Notes under the pieces: model-generated
What the model saw: the letters and a program-made list of their open reading frames with translations, nothing else
What the model was told of the DNA's origin: nothing
The model's database searches: none
Source: Powellomyces hirtus
Lineage: Eukaryota; Chytridiomycota; Chytridiomycetes; Spizellomycetales; Powellomycetaceae
Assembly (NCBI GenBank): GCA_025526995.1
Contig: JAHLKG010000026.1
Location: 154,001 to 218,000 of the forward strand
DNA: 64,000 bases
Direction: 5' to 3'
Part shown: piece after piece, positions 32,192-44,390 of the stretch
Layout: each line of letters begins with the position of its first letter
Numbering within the stretch: the first letter of the stretch is position 1
Position numbers and translations under genes: made by a program

Positions 32192-33703
32192 AAGGTCAAA
32201 ACCCGTCCCCTATCAAGCAGTACGGATGATCACAGGACGATCAACTACAGTACTCCAGCGGCATTCCCAAGTGGGGAATCAGTGAACACCGTGCATGTCC
32301 GCCCGCGTGGGGCGGACATGGATAAAATAGATCGGCTTGAGAATTCTCTAGCCCGACTAACGGAAATGCTCCAAATGAAGTGGCGCATGGATCAGGATGT
32401 GAACATTCCGATCAACCCTCAGGTACGTACGGCGCAACGGCGCGTACGCACACCATCACCCACTCGCAACGACGGGTTCGCTGCACCGTGGACAGAGTAC
32501 AATCAGGAGATTGGACCTCAACAGGAATACCAACGTTCTGCAACCGAACGCCGCCCTATGTCACCGACATCGAGCATACACAGCGTGACGACCAAAATCG
32601 TCGACAGTCGAGGTGCGAAGGCTTTTGTGGATGGAACGCTGAAAGATATTGGGTCCTACAATGGAGAATCCAATATGGTCAAACTTTGAACGTTCATCGA
32701 CAAGATTGAGACAGTTGTGAAGTACGAAATGGTTCCGCCTGAGTTTCTCGTAGATTTTGTGGCTGCGAAACTCACAGGATGGGCATACACTTGGTGGCAG
32801 TCGCTCTCCCCAAGTAAAAGGAACAAAATTACGACGTGGCATGACTTTGAAGACGTTGATTCAGGTAGAACCAACACCGGTCTTAGGTCCGCCCTTCTGG
32901 CGCATTTCGCGCCACGAAACCACACAAGAGATTCGCTGCAGAAATTAAGGGAATTGCGTCCCAAGGGCCGCATGGATGAGTACATCACTCAGTTTAACAT
33001 GCTGGCATTTTCTTTGCCGAAGACACCGGATTACGTCCTTCAGGATTACTTCATTAACGCGCTAACACCAGACCTTGCGGCCTTGGTTCAGGCTAATGAA
33101 GAAAACATAACTGATTTGAACAGTTTACAGGCCGCTACATCCAGGATTGCCGCCAACATGGCTAAGAAACCTAGCGGGACCGCAACGGATACGCGACCAG
33201 GTGCCGCATACACTGACGCCTCTAAGAAACCAAAGGGTAGCAAGACCCACGGGGAGAAGTCAACGACCGGCAAGAAGGACAAGAAATCCACTCCATCAAA
33301 CAAAGGCCAACCACACAAGCAAGGTTGTTGGGCCTGTGGAGACCCTAAACACCGGACACAGGAGTGTCAAGTGTTGAAGAAGTTCCGATCCGAGATGGAG
33401 AAGAACAAGACAAAGCAGTCGTCTGATGGTGCTGTTAGCACAAATGCTGTGGAAGCATTACATGTCTGGGTCTGCCAAGAACAACTGTATGAAGCTTTCA
33501 TCGACTCTGGCGCTACGGACCACATGACACCTCACAAAGAGACCTTGGATCACTCAACCGTGAACAGTGATGTCAGAGCTGTTATGCCTGCTGACAAAAC
33601 ATCACTACCCTCTACAGTTCGAGGTACGGTACGAGTAGAAGTTAACGACTATCCGAATCCGCTCGAGTTGGGAGGAGTCCTACATGTGCCAGGATTACAA
33701 CAA
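32186..33703 (+). pseudogene. B1 Gag-PR fragment, array copy 2
   Basis: TGA at 32687-32689, otherwise open to the PR region. It is fused at GAC (33704-33706) to the A0 pol end, the same junction as at 21504. The junction therefore arose once and was then copied. Confidence 0.85.
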
Positions 33704-34243
33704 GACGCCTGTGGGATCACAAGACATGTTTCGTGAGTGGGAGTGTTGGAATCTACCTGTGGGCGCCTCTGGGAGGACTTAGAGCACACGGGACATGTGG
33801 GAGGACATCCACTTGTGTCTAGAATGGTCTGGAATGGTTCAGAATGGTCCAGAACGATCCAGAATAGCTGGAGAGGGCCTGGGAAGGCCTAGAACACGTC
33901 TGGAGCGCTGATAGAAGCGCCAAGAAAAGGCAAAAAGACACCCTGTGATTGGGAACAATACTAGGCCAGGCCAGGGCCGTCTTGGCCAAGCTAGGGCACA
34001 GTTAGATTGTCACTACACATGTACTATGATCCAAATTGTTATAAACGGACGCCCTCTGGGCATCCCCAACTAATATAATAACAGTCCAACACACTCTACT
34101 TGTCTAGTACACTCTGCCAAACACCACAGGCGACCTTCCCTACCTTGGGAAGCACCTTCAGACCCTCTGCAAGTCTTGACAACAACCTAGCAACCTATCT
34201 GGTATGCTGAGTTCCTGTTTGTAGATGTCAAGACGTCTCAACA
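33704..34243 (+). mobile_element. A0 3' end, array copy 3 (pol tail plus LTR)
   Basis: Counterpart of 21504-22043: pol tail to 33736 and LTR 33744-34243. Confidence 0.9.
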
Positions 34244-36434
34244 CTTGGGGCATCTGAGCAGACTGGAGGGATGGAATGCAGCTCTTCTCATCGAATTTGA
34301 CACTTCTGGAGAACAGGATCTTCTTAGTCTGTATGTCCATAAGCCGGTATTCCTTGCTGTGGGAGCTATATTCCAGCATGATGCACTTGACGGCAGCATC
34401 ATCCAGCTTCTGACGCTTGTTGGGTTGAATGTAGGCATAGGCAATGCATCCAAACGTCCTCAAATGTCCCAGAGATGGTGGGATACCATGGAACATCTCA
34501 TAAGGCGTCTTGGGGCATGCAACAGTGGGAGATCTGTTCCTCAGATAGACTGCTGTCATGATTGCTTCTCCCCAGAAACGCTTGTCCAAGCCTGACTGCT
34601 TCAACAAACATCTCCCCATCTCCACAAGGGTACGGTTGGCTCGTTCAGCAACACCATTTTGCTGTGGAGTATTTACTGAACTCCTCTGATGCTGTGTGCC
34701 CTTCTCCTTGAAGTGGTCCCTTAGCAAGTTGCTCATGTACTCGCCTCCTGGGTCGGATCTGACAGCTTTGATCTGCTTTCCATGTAGGGGGACGAGTGCT
34801 GCTTCCAGCTCCTGATAGTGCCTAGCAACTTCTCCCTTGGTCTTCATAAGGCAAACATGGAAATATCTCGTCTTGTCATCAATGAATGTGACGAAATAGC
34901 GATATCCAGTGATTGTGGGTGGTTCAACTGGTCCCCAGACATCTGTGTGGATCAATCCCAGCTTCTCTGATGCTCTGGAGGCCTGTGCCTTGGGGAATGG
35001 CGCTCTGCTTGCTTTGCTGAGTGCACAAGTGTCACAAATGCTCAAGCTCCCACTAGTTTGAACGCCCTTGGCAAGCTTGGTGAGCCTTCCAATGTCTGCA
35101 ACGTTCAAATGCCCAAGTCTCTGATGCCATAGGGACAAGTCCTGACTTGTTGTGTCCCTTCCAACATTGTGGGCAATCCCAGCATTTGCCTGCCCATGTG
35201 TTGTCTCGAATGTGTAGACAAATTGGTTCTCTTTGGCAAGGAAAGCCATCCCATCCTTTGCAATGATCCGAGCAGCCTGTGGTCCCACTTCAAAACAAGC
35301 TCCAGCTTTGGCAAGGCGAGCCAGTGATAGGAGGTTCTTGGTCATCTTGGGGACGTGCCAGCAGTTCTGGATTTGCAGGGGCACTGTCTTCCCCTCTGTG
35401 TTGATCACCCATGTGTGAAGCGTTCCATGCCCCACAGCTTCCAATGTGTGATTGTCTGCCATCTCAATGGCGACAGGAGACATCTTCTCATAGTCCCCAA
35501 ACAGCTCTCTGCGGCCAGTCATGTGCTGAGAGGCTCCTGAGTCCAAAATCCAAGTGTTGGATGTCAGGGATGGCATCTGAGTTCCAATGGTGGTGAAAGC
35601 AAAGCCTCCAGGCGTCTGTTGAGTCGAGTTGGCCTGGTTTAGGCCCTTCTTCTCGTCTGCTGCCCTCTTGTGGCATTCCTTCTTGATGTGGCCCTTCTTG
35701 TTGCAGCAGTGACAGACTGCCTCCTTCTTCCAATCTGGCTTTCCCCCAGCCTTGTTGGTCTTCTGAGCATTCCCTTTGGTGTCAGCTTGTGTGAAGAAGG
35801 CTTTTGCTGCCTTTCCAGAGTTCTTCTTTCCATCTGCACGCCTCATTTCCTCCTGCAACAGCCTGGATGTCACAAAAGCCAAGTCCAGCTTCTCACTGGT
35901 CGACTCCAGAGTCATCACAAGGGTATCAAAGGCTTCAGGAAGGGAAGAGAGCAAGGAGAACACATGGTCCTCCTCAGAAACGGGAGCTCCAATGGCAGCA
36001 AGTTCCTGGGTCATCCTCTTGATCTTGTTGATGTGGATGGTCATGGAATCAGTTGGGTCCATTGTCACAGTGAGGAACCGACGTCTCAGGAAGTGTCTGT
36101 TGGCAACCCCCTTCTTCTCATGCACCTCCTTCAGCTTTTCCCATGCTTCAAGGGCAGATTCAGCCTCATGAACATGCATCAATTGCTCATCATTCAAAAA
36201 CATGATCAGCAGAGCCAGAGCTCTCTCATCTCAATGTATCCAGTTGTCTGATGCTGTGTTGGTGGCCTTGGCAGTTCCAGAGCCGTCCTTGATGTCAATG
36301 GCATCCCAAAGTCCCTCCTCAATCAACAGCATCTTCATTTTCAACTTCCAAAGGTGAAAGTTCTCCCCAGTGAATCTCTCAATGGACACTTGGATGTCAG
36401 AGTTGCCAGCCATCTTGTGCAAAGAGTGTGGCAA
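34244..36434 (-). pseudogene. A3 Gag-PR-INT fragment, array copy 3
   Basis: Start ATG 36434, TGA at 36231-36233. It carries the same A0-like patch and MFLNDE variant as copy 2. One private change gives CIMLEYSS instead of CIMLGYSS. Confidence 0.88.
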
Positions 36435-36688
36435 AATGGGATAGTCCCGGTGTTCAACCGCAAGTGGTCAGAACCTGCTCCAGAAAATCCACTCCAGACC
36501 AGTCCAGTCCAGACAATAGCTCGTTCGATGGTCAGACGCAGGTGCCCTATGCCTGCTATCTAGGCTCTTGAGTGCTCAAACAGTTCTCCAAGTCCCCAGT
36601 ACCAGTGATAGGCACAGTGACTTGTTTCCCAGATAAAGATAGAGGTGGAGTCAGTAATGTTCAGACAGCTGTGTCAGGGCTCATAACC

Positions 36689-37188
36689 TGTTGAGACGTC
36701 TTGACATCTACAAACAGGAACTCAGCATACAAGATAGGTTGCTAGGTTGTTGTCAAGACTAGCAGAGGGTCTGAAGGTGCTTCCCAAGGTAGGGAAGGTT
36801 GCCTGTAGTGTTTGGCAGAGTGTACTAGACAAGTAGAGTGTGTTGGACTGTTGTTGTAATGGTTGGGGATGCCCAGAGGGCGTCCTTTTTCAACAATTTG
36901 GATCATAGTACATGTGTAGTGACAATCTAACTGTGCCCTAGCTTGGCCAACACGGCCCTGGCCTGGCCTAGTATTGTTCCCAATCAAAGGGTGTCTTTTT
37001 GCCTTTTCTTGGCGCTTATATCAGCGCTCCAGACGTGTTCTAGGCCTTCCCAGGCCCTCTCCAACTATTCTGGATCGTTCTAGACCATTCTGGATCATTC
37101 CAAGCCATTCTAGACACAAGTGGATGTCCTCCCACATGTCCTGTGTGCTCTAAGTCCTCCCAGAGGCGCCCACAGGTAGATTCCAACA
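36689..37188 (-). repeat. Shared A3/A2 LTR, array copy 3
   Basis: Counterpart of 6987-7486 and 24489-24988. Confidence 0.93.
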
Positions 37189-37195
37189 CTCCCAC

Positions 37196-40100
37196 TCACA
37201 AAACATGTTTTGTGATCCCACAGGCGTCCCTCAGTTTCAAGAACTGATCCCTAGCCAGTGGTTTTGTCAAGATGTCTGCAACCATGTCCTGAGTCGAGAG
37301 ATACTCTAATGCGATCTCCAAGCGTCCTAGCGCTTCTCTGATAAAGTGGTACCTCACTTCAATGTGTTTGGTGCTGGCATGCAGTGTCGGGTTCTTAGCA
37401 AGAGCAATGGCACCTTGGTTGTCCTCAAAGAGCATTGTGGGTCCATCCTGCTTGAATCCGAGCTCCCCTGCAAGCAGACGAAGCCAAACAGCTTCCTTGG
37501 TGCACTGGGCTAGGGCCATGTACTCTGCTTCCGTGCTTGAAAGAGCTACAGTGGTCTGCCGCTTGGATTGCCAGGTGATTGGCCCGTTGAACATGAAGAT
37601 GAATCCAGTGGTTGATCTCCTTGTGTCCAAACGTCCAGCATAGTCGGAATCCGAGTATCCAACCAGCTTCCTAGGGTCAGAGGCATTCCCTTTGCCTCCC
37701 AGAAGGATTCCAAGTTCGCTTGTGCCCTTCAGGTATCTGATCATCCACTTGGCAGCACTCCAATGCTCCTTTCCAGGCTTTGCAAGGTACTTGGACACAA
37801 TTCCAACTGCAGCAGCAATGTCAGGGCGTGTTCCTAGCATGGCATAGGTCAAACTGCCCACTGCATTACTGTATGGCACAGAGCTCATCTCCAGCTCGTC
37901 TGTCTCGTTCTGAGGTGCCATGTTGTTTCTGAGGTGCAGTCCATGTTCCATAGGCGTGGCATGAACCTTGGCATCTCCCGTGTTGAATTTCGAAACAACC
38001 TCTTCAACATACTTCTCTTGAGACAACCAGATGGTGCGGGTGCTTCTGCTCCGTCTGATGTGAATCCCAAGGAAGTAATTCAGCTCTCCAAGGTCTGTCA
38101 TCTCAAAAGCTTGCCTCAGCTCCTTCTTGACATCCCCCAGTTGTTCCTTGCTTGATGAGGCCACAACGAGGTCATCCACACAGATCAGAATGTACTCTGT
38201 AGTCCCATTCTGGCTCCTGTAGTACATGCAAGGCTCTGCAGTTGAGTGCACAAAGCCGATAGATTTCAGTTTGTGGTCAATCTTGTGGTTGAAACGCCTT
38301 GCTGATTGCTTGAGGCTGTAGAGGGGTCTCCCAAGCTTGCAGACCCGTCCTGGATGCTTGGAATCCTCAAAGCCCTCCGGTTGGCGCATTTAGATCACAT
38401 AATCCAGATCCCCTTGCAAGAATGCTGTCTTCACATCCATCTGATGTGCCTCCAAGTTGTCTGTGGCAATGATAGAGAACAGCAGTCTCATGGGACCAAA
38501 CTTGGCAATGGGAGCAAATGTCTCCTGATAGTCCAATCCCTCTCTGTGTGAGAATCCTTTGGCAACAAGTCGTGCCTTGTATCTGTCAAGCTCTCCTGTG
38601 TCCTTCAGCTTTCGTTTGAAGACCCACTTGCATCCAATAGCTTTTCTGCCCGTTGGCAGATCCACAAGTTGCCATGTCCCATTCTTGGCAAGAGCATCCA
38701 TCTCTTCCTGAGCAGCCTGACGCCATTGTGAAGCATCTGGCATGGTCTGGCTTTCCTTGTAGCTTGTGGGCTCGTTTGTGACAAAGGAGACAGCATAGGC
38801 AACTGCAGCAACGTTTGCAGCATTGCTTGAAGCCTTCCACCAGTCTCCTGGCAGCTTCCTGAGTGTTTTGGGGGTTGGAGAAGGCTCTGCAGCACTCTCA
38901 TAGTCAGAGTACGGCTCAGGGGTCCGTTCCCTCACATTCTCCTCTCCCTCTGACATGTCTGTGTCCTCAGAGTCTTCACTGACATCCTGCAGCTTCATTT
39001 CAGGCCCAATTGCCACTTCCAGGCTCTCAGCAGGCACTTGGGGCATCTGAGCAGACTGGAGGGATGGAATGCAGCTCTTCTCATCGAATTTGACACTTCT
39101 GGAGAACAGGATCTTCTTAGTCTGTATGTCCATAAGCCGGTATTCCTTGCTGTGGGAGCTATATCCCAGCATGATGCACTTGACGGCAGCATCATCCAGC
39201 TTCTGACGCTTGTTGGGTTGAATGTAGGCATAGGCAATGCATCCAAACGTCCTCAAATGTCCCAGAGATGGTGGGATACCATGGAACATCTCATAAGGCG
39301 TCTTGGGGCATGCAACAGTGGGAGATCTGTTCCTCAGATAGACTGCTGTCATGATTGCTTCTCCCCAGAAACGCTTGTCCAAGCCTGACTGCTTCAACAA
39401 ACATCTCCCCATCCCCACAAGGGTACGCTTCGCTCGTTCAGCAACATCATTTTGCTGTGGGGTATTTACTGAACTCCTCTGATGCTGTGTGCCCTTCTCC
39501 TTGAAGTGGTCCCTTAGCAAGTTGGTCATGTACTCGCCTTCTGGGTCAGATCTGACAGCTTTGATCTGCTTTCCATGTAGGGGGACGAGTGCTGCTTCCA
39601 GCTCCTGATAGTGCCTAGCAACTTCTCCCTTGGTCTTCATAAGGCAAACATGGAAATATCTCGTCTTGTCATCAATGAATGTGACAAAATAGCGATATCC
39701 AGTGATTGTGGGCGGTTCAACTGGTCCCCAGACATCTGTGTGGATCAATCCCAGCTTCTCTGATGCTCTGGAGGCCTGTGCCTTGGGGAATGGCGCTCTG
39801 CTTGCTTTGCTGAGTGCACAAGTGTCACAAATGTTCAAGCTCCCACTGGTTTGAATGCCCTTGGCAAGCTTGGTGAGCCTTCCACTGTCTGCAATGTTCA
39901 AATGGCCGAGCCTCTGATGCCATAGGGACAAGTCCTGACTTGTTGTGTCCCTTCCAATGTTGTGGGCAATCCCAGCATTTGCCTGCCCATGTGTTGTCTC
40001 GAATGTGTAGACAAATTGGTTCTCTTTGGCAAGAAAAGCCGTCCCATCCTTTGCAATAATCCAAGCAGCCTGTGGTCCCACTTCAAAACAAGCTCCAGTT

Positions 40101-41227
40101 TTGGCAAGGCGAGCCAGTGATAGGAGGTTCTTGGTCATCTTGGGGACATGCCAGCAGTTCTGGATTTGCAGGGGCACTGTTTTCCCCTCTGTGTTGATCA
40201 CCCATGTGTGAAGCATTCCATGCCCCACAGCTTCCAATGTGTGATTGTCTGCCATCTCAATGGCGACCGGAGACATCTTCTCATAGTCCCCAAACAGCTC
40301 TCTGCGGCCAGTCATGTGCTGAGAGGCTCCTGAGTCCAAAATCCAAGTGTTGGATGTCAGGGATGGCATCTGAGTCCCAATGGTGGTGAAAGCAAAGCCT
40401 CCAGGCATCTGTTGGGTCGAGTTGGCCTGGTTTAGGCCCTTCTTCTCGTCTGCTGCCCTCTTGTGGCATTCCTTCTTGATGTGGCCCTTCTTGTTGCAGT
40501 AATGACAGACCGCCTCCTTCTTCCAATCTGGCTTTCCCCCAGCCTTGTTGGTCTTCTGAGCAATCCCTTTGGCATCAGCTTGTGTGGAGAAGGCTTTTGC
40601 TGCCTTTCCAGAGTTCTTCTTTCCATCTGCATGCCTCATTTCCTCCTGCAACAGCCTGGATGTCACAAAAGCCAAGTCCAGCTCCTCACTGGTCGACTCC
40701 AGAGCCATCACAAGGGTATCAAAGGCTTCAGGAAGGGAAGAGAGCAAGGAGAACACATGGTCCTCCTCAGAAACGGGAGCTCCAATGGCAGCAAGTTCCT
40801 GGGTCATCCTCTTGATCTTGTTGATGTGGATGGTCATGGAATCAGTTGGGTCCATTGTCACAGTGAGGAACCGACGTCTCAGGAAGTGTCTGTTGGCAAC
40901 CCCCTTCTTCTCATGCACCTCCTTCAGCTTTTCCCATGCTTCAAGGGCAGATTCAGCCTCATGAACATGCATCAATTGCTCATCATTCAAAGACATGATC
41001 AGCAGAGCCAGAGCTCTCTCATCTCAATGTATCCAGTTGTCTGATGCTGTGTTGGTGGCCTTGGCAGTTCCAGAGCCGTCCTTGATGTCAATGGCATCCC
41101 AAAGTCCCTCCTCAATCAACAGCATCTTCATTTTCAACTTCCAAAGGTGAAAGTTCTCCCCAGTGAATCTCTCAATGGACACTTGGATGTCAGAGTTGCC
41201 AGCCATCTTGTGCAAAGAGTGTGGCAA
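37196..41227 (-). pseudogene. A2 Gag-Pol, array copy 3
   Basis: Start ATG 41227, TGA at 41024-41026, and the same TAA in RT (near 38390) as copy 2. A private change in Gag gives LVMALEST. The A1 target site is empty here too. Confidence 0.92.
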
Positions 41228-41481
41228 AATGGGATAGTCCCGGTGTTCAACCGCAAGTGGTCAGAACCTGCTCCAGAAAATCCACTCCAGACCAGTCCAG
41301 TCCAGACAATAGCTCGTTCGATGGTCAGACGCAGGTGCCCTATGCCTGCTATCTAGGCTCTTGAGTGCTCAAACAGTTCTCCAAGTCCCCAGTACCAGTG
41401 ATAGGCACAGTGACTTGTTTCCCAGATAAAGATAGAGGTGGAGTCAGTAATGTTCAGACAGCTGTGTCAGGGCTCATAACC

Positions 41482-41981
41482 TGTTGAGACGTCTTGACAT
41501 CTACAAACAGGAACTCAGCATACAAGATAGGTTGCTAGGTTGTTGTCAAGACTAGCAGAGGGTCTGAAGGTGCTTCCCAAGGTAGGGAAGGTTGCCTGTA
41601 GTGTTTGGCAGAGTGTACTAGACAAGTAGAGTGTGTTGGACTGTTGTTGTATTGGTTGGGGATGCCCAGAGGGCGTCCTTTTTCAACAATTTGGATCATA
41701 GTACATGTGTAGTGACAATCTAACTGTGCCCTAGCTTGGCCAAGACGGCCCTGGCCTGGCCTAGTATTGTTCCCAATCAAAGGGTGTCTTTTTGCCTTTT
41801 CTTGGCGCTTATATCAGCGCTCCAGACGTGTTTTAGGCCTTCCCAGGCCCTCTCCAACTATTCTGGATCGTTCTAGACCATTCTGGATCATTCCAGACCA
41901 TTCTAGACACAAGTGGATGTCCTCCCACATGTCTTGTGTGCTCTAAGTCCTCCCAGAGGTGCCTACAGGTAGATTCCAACA
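41482..41981 (-). repeat. A2 5' LTR, array copy 3
   Basis: Counterpart of 17082-17581. Primer binding site at 41468-41481. Confidence 0.93.
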
Positions 41982-43130
41982 GGAAGAGGCTGGCAGCAGA
42001 GCAGCAGAGCTCAGAGGCAAACCAGGCTTTGGGACATGAGGCGTTTGCCTCTTCAGCCACCAGCAGCAGGGGCAGCCATTGGATCTGGTTGAACAACTTG
42101 CAACCTCTCAACAATGCTGGGATGCATCTGGCTGACAACAGGATCACAACAACTATCTGCACCTCAAAGGATGTCTGGCTTGTGCCCAAACTCGAGAAAA
42201 GCCATCCGGTTTGTGGGGGGAAGATGGAAAACCAGGACCAGTAACGGTGCACTCGCTCCCAGTTGCAACCATCAGAAGGGGTTTTATGCCCAAGGACAAC
42301 CTCCGGATGCTGCTGCCCAGTGCCATGCTGTTGCCATCAGCACAACTGCAGCAACCCTGGAGACCTGACAGTGACGCCTGGAAATCTCAACTGTCAGAGC
42401 GTCCAGTTTATGGCCTGGAAGGGCCTGGTCCAGGGCATGGAAGCAGTAGGAGTGCTGGAATCTGCACCCTGCTCAACCTGTGCTCTAGACAAGTCCACCA
42501 ATCTGCCCTCTCTTAAGGAGCGCTCATCCAAGCCTTCAGAAGTCTTGAGACTGGTGCCCTCAGTAGTCTGTGGGCCAATGAGCACGCTCACAATTGGAGA
42601 AGCTCGCTATTTTGTCCTCTTCATTGACGACAAGAGCAAGGAAGTCTTCCCCTATCTGCTCAAGACCAAGACAGAGACGCTTCCCAGTTTTCAAGATCTT
42701 TGCTGCAGCAGCTGCAACATAGACAGGATGCTTGCTCAAGGTCCTTCAGTCTGACCATGGTGGAGAATACTTGTCCAATGCGTTCTCAAACTTCACTCAG
42801 TCTTTGGGCATCCGACACCAGCTCAGTTCTGTTGCCACACCTCAGCAGAATAGTGTTGCAGAGCAACGCTTGTTGAGATGCCTCGATGCCTGCTGCTCCA
42901 AGCTGGACTTCCCTACAAGCTCTGGGCTGAACGCTCATGACAGCTGCATACCTGAGGAATCAAAGCCTCACTCGAACTCTGGACAACAAGGCCACACCCT
43001 GACAGATCTGGAGAGGCACTCGTCCAAACATTCAGCCCCTCCGCATCTTTGGCTGCACAGCCAATGCTTCCATTCTCAAGAAAAACCAGCACAAGCTTGC
43101 CACCAGATGCATCTTCATGGGCTACAGCCA
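41982..43130 (+). pseudogene. Family D remnant, array copy 3
   Basis: Like copies 1 and 2, with an extra 1-bp deletion near 42930 (ctgaacgctc for ctgaagcgctc). Its AGCCA (43126-43130) is the original left target duplication of B2. D resumes at 60212. Confidence 0.75.
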
Positions 43131-43392
43131 TGTTGGTCTGAGAGTATCTGGGTAGATAGTTGAGGAAGCTTTCAGGGTAGTTGACTAGGCAAAACAACGA
43201 AGTAACTGAATCCCACTCTATTGGAGAAAAAGAGAAAAGGTCCCACTGATATATTAAGTATGGAAGGTAAACTACTTATATCGAAGTTGATCACGTGGTT
43301 TGCACGTGATCACATGACTCATCATAGTGGCGTAGCATACGCCCTGCAATGGCGCAGTTGTGACTCGATGACAGAGTCTGTACACGCCAACA
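43131..43392 (-). repeat. B2 3' LTR (original position), 262 bp
   Basis: It pairs with the B2 5' LTR at 59945-60206, with the same length and AGCCA on both outer sides. I count about 11 differences in 262 bp, about five of them CpG to CpA, which points to an old insertion. Confidence 0.88.
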
Positions 43393-43508
43393 CCCCCACT
43401 CAGACCTGGCAGTCTGTCAGTGAGAGAGTTGCTCTATCTACTTTTACTACACACACCCATGCACACATCCCACACACCCCATTTATTACATTGTTAAGAA
43501 TACGAGGA

Positions 43509-44204
43509 ATGGCCAAGGTACGTCTATGAGATCCGCGCAAATGAGGTGTAAGCTCTAACTATGTGCCGTTGGAGTTGTCAGGTTCGGGCAAGAAGAAGAA
43601 GATGACGGCGAGAAAAACGGCACCGCCGGCAACTGCTCCTGCGGCGACCACGGCTCCGGCTGTGCCATTGGCAGTGGTGCCCTCTGCGCCATTGGGAGGC
43701 GCACCCGCTGCAGGGATGTCCCGAGCGGAGATTCGAACAATGTCGGCGGCGTACGCCCGACAGTTCTACCGCAAGGACCGTCAAGAGGTCCTTGAACGCC
43801 ATATCGAGCAACCGAAAGACCAGGTGAAGGACCGGTCGAGGTCTGGTACGCCTCTTGGTCGCGCATGGGTGACCGGGATGCTTGATGGACTGAGATCCGT
43901 GCTAGAGGACCGGCGGGACCGGAAGATGGCTGTTGGGAAGGGCAAGGGTAAAGCCCAGGCGAAGAAGAAGGCTGCAGACAAGAAGTAGGCAGCGGAGGTG
44001 AAGAGGATGTGGGACATCCTGGAGCGGGAGGCTCCCTATAATGATTAGGAAGAGGAGGGGGAGGAGGAGGGGGAAGCTGAGGAGTTGGAGGGATCACCAA
44101 TCTCGCCAAGCCGACGCTCACCCTCAAGCGATGAGGATGATGGAGGAGGGGCAGGCCCATCCTCCTGGGGGGGCATGGCTTCGGGTTCCGCAATTGCGGT
44201 GTAG
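43509..44204 (+). pseudogene. Antisense gene of B2, array copy 3 (two stops)
   Basis: Same layout and TAG codons (43986-43988, 44046-44048) as in copies 1 and 2. It belongs to B2, an older element than B1, whose version at 54002-54697 is unbroken. Confidence 0.55.
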
Positions 44205-44253
44205 ATGCCAAGGTAAGCCAGTGTTGTGAGTAATTCTCCTGACATTCAGCGAG

Positions 44254-44390
44254 TTACACTTGAGCTCGGTGTGCTTCCGTAGGCGCGCCCTCATTGCGTA
44301 TTCGTTCATCAAATATATGAGTCCCATTCGTAATCCTCAGGACAGTGTCTTTATGTTTGACAGTTGGGAAAGGCTGTTCGACAAGATGTC
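44254..44390 (-). pseudogene. Inverted tail of B pol, array copy 3
   Basis: Counterpart of 19855-19991. The fusion to B1 gag lies at 44385-44390 (GATGTC). Confidence 0.75.

Larger units (their letters stand above)
21504..33703. repeat. 12.2-kb tandem array, copy 2
   Basis: This copy is exactly 12,200 bp long. In its left half it shares derived changes with copy 3: a patch of A0-like sequence in A3, and a TAA in A2 pol. In its right half it shares derived changes with copy 1: gtcTgcc near 33474 and aacatTccg near 32406. It looks like a recombinant of the other two. Confidence 0.9.
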
